DNA from: Diadema setosum | Lineage: Eukaryota; Echinodermata; Echinoidea; Diadematoida; Diadematidae | NCBI RefSeq assembly: GCF_964275005.1 | Contig: NC_092700.1 | Coordinates: 23,607,674 to 23,671,673 of the forward strand | Direction of reading: 5' to 3' | DNA: 64,000 bases | Part shown: one piece after another, positions 56,883-64,000 of the stretch | Position numbering within the stretch: position 1 is the first letter of the stretch | Layout of the letters: each line of letters begins with the position of its first letter | Program-made: the position numbers and the translations under genes | Notes under the pieces: generated by a model | What the model was told of the DNA's origin: nothing | Seen by the model: only the letters and a program-made list of their open reading frames with translations | Databases searched by the model: none

Positions 56883-59800
56883 AACTAGTACTAGTACTAC
56901 AACTACCACTAGTAGTACTAGTAGTACTACTTCTACTACTACTACAACAACAACAACTACTACTACTACTACAACTGCTACTACTACTACTACTTCTACT
57001 ACTACTACCACTACCACTACTACAACACCTCCCATTGCTATCATTGCTACCACTCACTTCTCTCTTCTACTTCTTCTATTCTGTTAAGTAGTTGTAATGT
57101 TGCCAACTCCATATACAGTATTTTTGTACGTATGGAATCAGGCGCAGGGCTTCAAGATACCTCAGATCCAGGAAGACGAGCTCTATGAGCTCATAGAGTC
57201 AAGGCCGGGCAAGGGGTCAAAGGTCAAGAAGCAGACATCACAGACCAAGAGTCAGGTAATTCCATTGAGTTTTATTTATTTAGTGAAGGTACTGAGTATG
57301 GCACACCAGAGAAGGTTGTCTGATTTCAACATAGTTCAATAATGGAAAGAGTTGTGTGTTCCCAAAGTTCTAAAATAATTCCAAATTCTGAGTCAGTTGA
57401 ACTCTCAGTTTCTTGAAATATATGTATATGAAAAGTATGAGATGGTAAATTTTGCCGATATTTTTTCTTTGTTATTCTTGCTACGTAGAATACTGTCATA
57501 AAATCTCATAGACGAAAGGAATATGAAGGAGCGCTGTTGAATGTAGGATTTACAATAAAGTGGAGTTGGAGTGGTTCCTTGCATAATCAAAAGCTCAATT
57601 TGTTAAAGACAGATGCTAAAAGCATATAGTCCATATTTCTTTCTCTCTGTAAACCTAACGTCCTGTCCCTTAAAAGCATACAGGTATGAACACATTAATG
57701 CTCTACTGCAATGCAAATATCAGTACAATCCATACTGATGTGTTAGCCGTACTCGCTTTCTCTGGCTGTGATCTCATTTCTGATAGAATTTATATGATTG
57801 CTTTATTTTTGATCAACCGTTGTTCATGTTTAACCTCTAACAGAAGGAGGAGAAAAGAGAGGCTGAGAAATCGAAGCCTGAAAGGGAACCAAAGAAAGAC
57901 TCAAGCAAGCCTGTACTTAAACAAGAACATTCAGTGCCATCGACATCACGGTCAAAGGTCGAGAGCCAGCCCGCCCAGAGTCCCAAGCCCGTGCCACCAG
58001 CCGGCCAATCAGGAGTGGCCACACAAATGTGGGTGGACAAGTACAAGCCGGCCAGTACGAAGAGTATCATTGGACAGCAGGGTGACAGGAGTAACGCCAA
58101 GAAGCTCTTAAAGTGGCTGACGATGTGGCATGATAACAACTATGGCAGAAATAAAGAGAAGGGTAATTTAATCGTTGTCCACAGAAAAGAAGAAATGTAT
58201 ACAGTATACACTGTATTTTGTTATTTTTGTTGTGTTTGTGGTTTATTTTGCAGAATTAATTGCCAGTCTTTTATGCCTTGGGACATAGATGTTTGATTTA
58301 GGAAGTAAGGTATGTGAAACTTAATCATACCGTATGTGGAAATACGCTTCATTTTGCATCAATATATCTAGGTGACAGAGAGGAATGGAGATGGATGGAT
58401 GGATAGATAGATTGATTAAATGATATATCTATTTGTATTTATTATATTGATATGTGTTACACCATGTATATGAGTGATCTACTTAGTCATTCTTGTGAGT
58501 ATGGTGCACAGAGATCTGACTAATATTTGCATGCTTGGTAATGGTACAATGTAGACAAAGATTGAGCTGCTCGGATCTTCCCACACTTTTTCAGTCCTTG
58601 CCTACGACTGTGCTTGACTCTTGCTATTGTGATGGAACTTTTAAAGGTTTTTATGTTGCAAGGTAAAGTTATCATCTTCCTCTCTTGAATTTGCTCCTTC
58701 TTTCCCCTTACATTTTTTTACAGCCAAGTTTAATCGAGATGACGGATTCTCATTTCGGGCTGCACTCCTGTCGGGTCCACCTGGAGTCGGGAAGACCACG
58801 ACAGCACAGCTTGTGTGTCAGGTATAAGTTGCCGAAGGTTTTGCATATGTTGTAGGCGTATTTTTCACCTCATTGCTTAGATTTTCTGTCAATAAGGAAA
58901 ACAGAGTGTTGCTATAGAGATTAACTGGAAAATGGATGTACATGACAGCTTAAACCCTTTTGCATCGCTACTTTTGCCTTTCTGACATCATGCAGTGAAT
59001 TATTTGTATGGGAAGAGGCCAGCAGTGTTAGAAGTGACAGTAGTATTAATGACTGTAGTATGACACTGTAAAAGTGGATATTTTGGCATGACTACTGTAC
59101 ATGCCATATTTTTCGTGAATCAGGAATTCCCGACAATTTCACGAGTGGTTTAATTCGGGATTGTGGAGTCCTGTATTGAGCAGAGAAGAGTACACATGTA
59201 CATCACATTCACATTGGGATCAGAGTCAATATTTTCGTGTGTCTTTGATTTCGCAAATAGCACCTGACTCAGGAAATTTGCGGAAATAAAAACCTCGCGA
59301 AATATTTGGCATATACAGTAATTTTTCACGCTCAGCCCGTCAAGAAGAGTTTTTGCACATTTTTAATTCCGTGAAATCAAAACATTAACTACTGGAACAT
59401 ATAGCAAGCAAAACTATGCGGGCAAGTCTCTAGTTGCGCAAAATACATGAATTTTCAACACCTCGAAAATTTCCACTTTTCCAGTAATTAGATTAATTTC
59501 AGTAAATTGTATAGTACAAAAAGACATTTGTTGGTGCACTTTCAGCCGCCAAGTTTTGATGTACAGAAAGGACTCTCTACTCAACTGGCAATGGAGAAGA
59601 GTCATAGGGGTGGTAAGGAAGTATCACAGATGGTTATGGTTTTCCGGGAGAATATTTGTGTTGCAGTGGAAGACCCAAACGTGTTTGTGAAATGAATTTG
59701 CAAGGGCTTTTGTGTCTGCTCACGCCATTGCCCTGACTCTATAGGAGACTGGGTTCAGCTACGTGGAGATGAACGCCAGCGACTCGCGGAGCAAGAAGAC

Positions 59801-62800
59801 GCTGCAGGGCGCCGTCTCCGAGTTCCTCGACAACCAGTCGCTGAGCGTGATGTGGGGAGCGGCCGCAAGTAAGGAGAAGTCAGCCAAGGACCAGAAGCAG
59901 AGACACTGCCTCATCATGGATGAGGTGGACGGTGTGGCGGGCAACGAGGACAGGGGAGGGATCCAGGTGAGGATTGAAAAATTTGTGGGCCTGTTGCATA
60001 AAAACTTTTTCCTGAGAAAGCATTGGTTGACTTTTCACAGAGTTTTTCCTCTGTTGAAGTCAATGGCGGTATCATACTAATCTGAGTTACCAAAGTCTTT
60101 TCTCCGTTAAAAACTTCGATGCGACAGGCCCCAGGTCTCATTTCATAAAAGCTACATCTTGCAGAAACAGCCAATCAGGAAGCAGGATTCTAGTTGTTAC
60201 CATGACATTTACCACTGGGGCAAGAGTTGTTTTCTTAGTAACTTTTTATGGGGTGCAGCCACGGAGAATCACTTGTTAAGGTGTTTTGGACCATGGTTTT
60301 GGTATATTGTTACCACAGACTCAGGATCACCTGATATATAAGGGGGAAAAAGAAGTAACAAGCGTCATGTGGTGCTGATGAAACATTACTCAAAATTGCA
60401 GACCTCTTTTAGTCCATGGGCCAAGACCCGAAAAATGGGTTATTGGTACCACCTGAGGTGGCAAAACCATTTTGGTATCATTTTGTTTGTTGGACATAGA
60501 TATGCTTATTAAGCTATGATAGCATTTCCAAATGAGTAGCTTAGTCATAATAAATGAATTTTTAACCAATTTGGTCTCGTTTTTATATCCCTATACTTCT
60601 GAATTGAAACTAACCGCTATACAAAGAAGAGTACTGTCTTCTATATGTCCACAGGTGTTCTGTTGAAAAACGCGGTGCGCTTAGTCTTTATTCAAGGCAG
60701 CGAAGGGAATATCAAAAGGGTTATGATGTCCACAGCTGCCACGCGGTGTGCTTAGTCTTTATCTAGAACAATGTACCATCATCATATCTAAAGTTCCTAA
60801 CAAAAGGGATTATCTATACTGCTTTTATACTACCCTCTCAACAAATACATCAGTTTTAAACAAAAATCTCTGTTCATTTACAATATTATTTATTATAATG
60901 TATTGTAGTGTACCGGTACATTATTTTTGCATTATCTTTCATTGTTGGATGGAAATAAAGCGACATTGGCGTGGTATTAGCGTTTTCACCGTAGCTTTTT
61001 CACCGGGAAATGATAAATAATTGAAAAATACGGTAAAATTCACGAGGAATTGCTCTTTTTGTTGTTGTTGTTTTTAGATAAAGGGATATACACTGTATTA
61101 TAAGCTTTGAATATTCCCTTCGCTGTCTTGAATAAAGACTAAGCGCTGTGGACATCATAGCCTTTGGATATTCCCTTTGCTGCCTTGAATAAAAACTAAG
61201 CCTACCGCGTTTACAACAGAACACCTGTGAACATACAGAAGACAGTTCTCTTCTTATGTATAGCGGTTAGTCTCGATTCAGAAATAGAGGGATATTATTA
61301 TGACTAAGCTACTCATTTGGAAATGCTATCATAGCTTGATAAGCATATCTATGCCCGACAAACAAAATGACACAAAAAAGGTTTTGCCACCTCAGATGGT
61401 ACCAATATCTGGCCTGGCCCATGGACTATTTAGGCAGCGATCAAAAGCATCGGGCATTTAGTGCATATAAAGTGAATGCAAACTGGCCTAGAATTGTGAA
61501 CAGAAGTTGTCGGATACATGTTCGACTGCAGAATTTACAAGAATTGTTGCACAGAATGGGACACATCCTTAAAATGACAATGTAGTATTATTTATGCATT
61601 TGAAGACCTGTACAGATAATACCATATCTAATTTTTCTTTTTATGCCTCCGCCAACGAAGTGGCCGGAGGCATTATGTTTTTGGGTCGTCCGTCCGTACG
61701 TCCGTCCGTCCCGTTTTGTTTTTGTCGATATCTCAAGAACCGTGAGGTGGTTTTACATCAAACTTGGTATGAGGGTATATCCTTGGGGGATAATACTTTG
61801 TGTGGATTTTAGGGTCACAGGGTCAAAGGTCAAAGGTCACAGGTTATTTTGTGAAAAAAAAATTGAAATTTCATGTTTTTCTCCATATCTCGCAAATGGT
61901 TCAAGGTATCTTCATGGAACTTAGTATATATGCTTGTACCGATGGGCAGTGATTATCTAGGGAAGTTGGGGGTCGTGGGTCAAAGGTCAGGGGGGTCGAA
62001 GAACAAGGTCAACTCCTCAAAATATCCCTACTTTCCTTATATTTATGCACTGCCTGAAGGATTTTTTTTTTTCTTGATGTATGCATGTATAACCCAATAT
62101 ATATTCTGTGGGAAGTTTCTTGCCAAAAGGTCAAAGGTCAAAGGTCAAGTGAAAGTGCTAAATTGCACTTCTTCCTCCATATCTCAAAAGTAACTCAAGG
62201 TATTATCATGAAACTTACATATTTATGCATGTTCTACCTAACGGTGATTCTCTTTGGAACTGTGAGGTCAAAGGTCAAAGGCCAGGTTTAGATAATACTA
62301 TTTTTACCATTTGATACTGAAATTATATTTTTTCTCAATACCTTGAAAATTACTCAGTGCATAAACTTATAAAAGGGTCAAAAGTCAAGTAAAAATCATC
62401 AGTTCCCCCAAATACCTGCACTCTGACGTTTTAATCATTCATCCAATTGGACCTAGTTCTAGGAAAGTGAACATTCAGCACATTTGTGGCAAACCTGTCA
62501 TTTTAATATTTTGCCAATTGTGTGAAACTGTCATCACACATTGTCAAGACATTGTACTATAGACCTATTAGGAGAATCATGCATTATGGCGGAGTCATAC
62601 ACCAGTCGCCGTAGCGACATTTCTAGTTTCTCTTTTTTTATTCTTTCCACTAAGGAACTGATTCAAATGATCAAACATACCCACATTCCAGTCATCTGCA
62701 TCTGCAATGACCGCAGCCACCCCAAGATCCGCTCCTTGGTCCACTACTGTTTTGACCTTCGCTTTCAGAGACCACGTGTGCAGCAAATTAAGGTGAGCCT

Positions 62801-63903
62801 CCACCCACAGGATGCTTTTGAAGTTGTACAATTTTCTTACTTGTTCAGTTTTGATTGAATATCTGATTATCAGCTACAGTTTGATTTAAAATGATATTGC
62901 AGTCAAACATATGATTGTTTGAATGATGTTATACCTGTCCAGCAATTGCTTGATCCTTAGATTATAATCTCAAAGTTCTAGTGCAATGATTATATTAACA
63001 CTGTGTGTTTTTTGGTCCTGGAATTTGCATTAACATTGTATGCATTGATTTTCTTCTGCCAAGAGTACGGCGTAGTCCAATTGACAAGTTTAATATGCTT
63101 GTGTCGAGTGTTATGGCTATTTTTGGTTGAAATGAATTTCAGTCACTTCAGGTACCATATCTTACATTTTGTGAAACTGAGTTCCCCTTTTTTTATTGCT
63201 AGAAATTATTTGGCATTCATTAAGTATTCTTGCCAAAGCAAGCTTCAGGTGAGCTATAGATTTGCCTTGTATACATTTCAGGAAAGGAATATGTTTGCGA
63301 AGCATATATTCATATATTGAATACATGTATATCAACTGAACGTGAAAATAGCATACTGTAAAACATGATATATTTGCGACATGAATTTTTTGTGAATTGG
63401 AGCTGATGGCCTTTTTTGCGCCATGATATTTTCGCGAACTGCCTCTGGCAATCAATGCATATAGTTTAGACAAGAACTTTAGCGTGCATTTTAATTTTGC
63501 GAATCTTGGCGCTCGCGAAATTCGCGGAATTAAAATGCACACGAACATTCCTCGTTTTACAGTAATTGAACCTGTCTTCCTGTCAGAATTTTAAAGCATT
63601 TTGATTGTACAGTTAAATTTCCTTTGGTGTTAGATTTTAATGATCATCGTATGATTATTCAAGATCTGAGTATCTCCAGAATATTTGCCACAGTCATAGG
63701 ATAGAAAAGAGTTATCACCTGCATAACTGTATGATTTATGAAAACAGGACACCAAGAACAAACATAGTTAGTGTAAGTTGTCTTTTTTCCATCATACCAA
63801 TGACCAGGGTGCCATGCTGTCAATAGCCCACAAAGAAGGCATCCAGATTCCTCCGGCCTCCCTGGACAACATGATCATGGCTGCCAACCAAGACGTCCGA
63901 CAG
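50054..63903 (+). CDS. RFC1: Replication factor C subunit 1, 5' part (13 exons, continues past the edge)
   Basis: Coding exons: 50054-50056, 51215-51392, 52392-52579, 53080-53206, 54120-54289, 54983-55297, 55791-55970, 57142-57255, 57844-58162, 58724-58821, 59745-59966, 62655-62792, 63808-63903. Phases agree at every junction, giving 716 codons so far. The product is the large subunit of the RFC clamp loader, which with RFC2-5 opens PCNA and places it on primer-template DNA in the nucleus. The order matches vertebrate RFC1: N-terminal MDIRTFF PCNA-binding motif, low-complexity basic region, BRCT domain, WVDKYKP box, and AAA+ ATPase with Walker A GPPGVGKT and Walker B DEVD. The N-terminal region is roughly 100 residues shorter than in human. 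The rest of the ATPase lid, the collar and the C-terminus lie beyond the window. Confidence 0.95.
55791..57255 (+). CDS. RFC1: RFC1 part: BRCT domain exons
   Basis: Exons 55791-55970 and 57142-57255 encode residues 328-425: CLEGLTFVITGVLEYFDKDE, VEKYGGRVTGSVSKKTTHLV and ELYELIESRPGKGSK. In RFC1 this single BRCT domain binds double-stranded DNA with a 5' phosphate. The second exon sits about 115 bp after a long ACT-triplet repeat. Its acceptor is a tandem AG (AG|GCGCAG|GG); the upstream AG gives the same residue count to ELI as human RFC1 and is preferred. Confidence 0.9.
56614..57025. repeat. (ACT)n triplet repeat tract in RFC1 intron 7
   Basis: About 410 bp of ACT/CTA triplets with GCT, CCA, AGT and ACA interruptions. 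It ends about 115 bp before exon 8. The poly-Leu, poly-Val and poly-Ser frames across it are translation artefacts. Confidence 0.95.
57844..63903 (+). CDS. RFC1: RFC1 part: AAA+ clamp-loader ATPase exons
   Basis: Five exons encode residues 426-716. WVDKYKP (488-494) is the RFC box preceding the ATPase fold. GPPGVGKT (549-556) is Walker A, LIMDEVDG (620-627) Walker B, and ICICNDR (about 652-658) the sensor 1 strand. Human-like runs such as SHPKIRSLVHYCFDLRFQRP confirm the identity. The last exon in the window ends NQDVRQ at a GTGAGA donor, so at least one further exon lies to the right. Confidence 0.95.
59095..59318. mobile_element. TA-flanked MITE (Tc1/mariner-like) in RFC1 intron 10
   Basis: TA dinucleotides at 59093-59094 and 59319-59320 flank termini CTGTACATGCCATATTTTTC and GAAATATTTGGCATATACAG, an inverted pair. 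The 224-bp interior is non-coding and rich in TTCGTG / CGCGAAA words. Confidence 0.65.
59986..60132. mobile_element. Short palindromic element in RFC1 intron 11
   Basis: GGGCCTGTTGCATAAAAAC on the left pairs with GTTAAAAACTTCGATGCGACAGGCCCC on the right. It starts about 20 bp after the exon 11 donor. It resembles the short palindromic elements elsewhere in the window. Confidence 0.5.
60411..61428. mobile_element. Fold-back element with about 350-bp arms in RFC1 intron 11
   Basis: The left arm (AGTCCATGGGCCA, GGTACCACCTGAGGTGGCAA, AAGCTATGATAGCATTTCC, ACAGGTGTTCTGTTG) is mirrored by the right arm ending at 61428. A shorter word, CTTAGTCTTTATTCAAGGCAG, is repeated inside each arm. The central spacer of about 310 bp is unique. 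Some insertions and deletions distinguish the arms. No coding frame. Confidence 0.8.
61641..62622 (+). mobile_element. Interspersed repeat carrying GGTCAAAGGTCA arrays, RFC1 intron 11
   Basis: It starts with a GCCTCCG...CGGAGGC hairpin, followed by a GTCCGTCC run and TATCTCAAGAACC. It ends near GGCGGAGTCATACACCAG and TAGCGACATTTCTAG. Inside, a repeated module of about 150-200 bp (TATCTC.AA.. then a loosely conserved stretch and GGTCAAAGGTCA) occurs four times or more, with GGTCA arrays at 61820-61843, 61978-61991, 62127-62149 and 62265-62283. It is non-coding and ends about 30 bp before exon 12. The family class is unknown to me. Confidence 0.6.
63356..63562. mobile_element. TA-flanked MITE (Tc1/mariner-like) in RFC1 intron 12
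   Basis: TA at 63354-63355 and 63563-63564 flank CTGTAAAAC ... GTTTTACAG termini. The interior has an additional inverted pair GTGCATTTTAATTTTGCG / CGCGGAATTAAAATGCAC. Confidence 0.65.
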
Positions 63904-64000
63904 GTGAGATCTGTCAGATCTAACGGTTGACTGGCAGAATTTTACACCCTTCACAAATACAACATTTGGTACAAATACAAAATTTGGTACAAATACCAAA

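Noticed and set aside
56546-57091. Poly-Leu (plus) and poly-Val/Ser (minus) frames of up to 181 codons
   Set aside because: They read the ACT triplet tract in an RFC1 intron.
1-64000. CRISPR array, bacterial operon or provirus with envelope
   Set aside because: All repeats are tandem without unique regular spacers, genes are intron-bearing, and no envelope-like frame was seen.

Overview
The window is animal nuclear DNA: AT-rich, with long introns, GT-AG exons and dense microsatellites and palindromic DNA transposons. Gene content and repeat style suggest a marine invertebrate deuterostome, most likely an echinoderm such as a sea urchin. This is an inference from general character, not a database match.

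Three host genes can be traced exon by exon. (1) Positions 12460-15945 (+) hold a two-exon Golgi-type sulfotransferase of about 418 residues. (2) Positions 47838 down to 19069 (-) hold a 19-exon type II transmembrane serine protease of about 812 residues: short cytoplasmic tail, one membrane helix, one CUB-like domain, nine LDL-receptor class A modules (three of them degenerate) and a chymotrypsin-fold protease domain. The catalytic triad is complete, but the activation site and specificity pocket are unusual. (3) Positions 50054-63903 (+) hold the first 13 coding exons (716 codons) of RFC1, the large subunit of the PCNA clamp loader; the gene runs off the right edge. RFC1 and the protease are divergent neighbours, about 2.2 kb apart.

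The rest is largely mobile DNA. From left to right: a 3.5 kb inverted-terminus element built of CACAGTGTG-like words (716-4263); two short CAG...CTG elements with 5-bp target duplications (4493-4661, 35535-35785); two copies of a fold-back family built of an 18-bp word (6958-7296, 23118-23436); a tRNA-derived SINE (7505-7655); several TTAA-flanked palindromes; and two nearly identical copies of a 250-bp inverted-repeat element (14164-14410, 37579-37826). A young but broken Ty3/gypsy retrotransposon (29773-35512) lies antisense in the protease gene's largest internal intron and itself carries a 712-bp DNA-transposon insert. More fold-back, TA-flanked and GGTCA-rich repeats fill the RFC1 introns.

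No CRISPR array, prokaryotic operon or free-standing RNA gene was seen. The points that most deserve follow-up are the atypical protease, the large palindromic element at the left end, the nested young retroelement, and the nuclear-receptor-like DR1 arrays inside an RFC1 intron.
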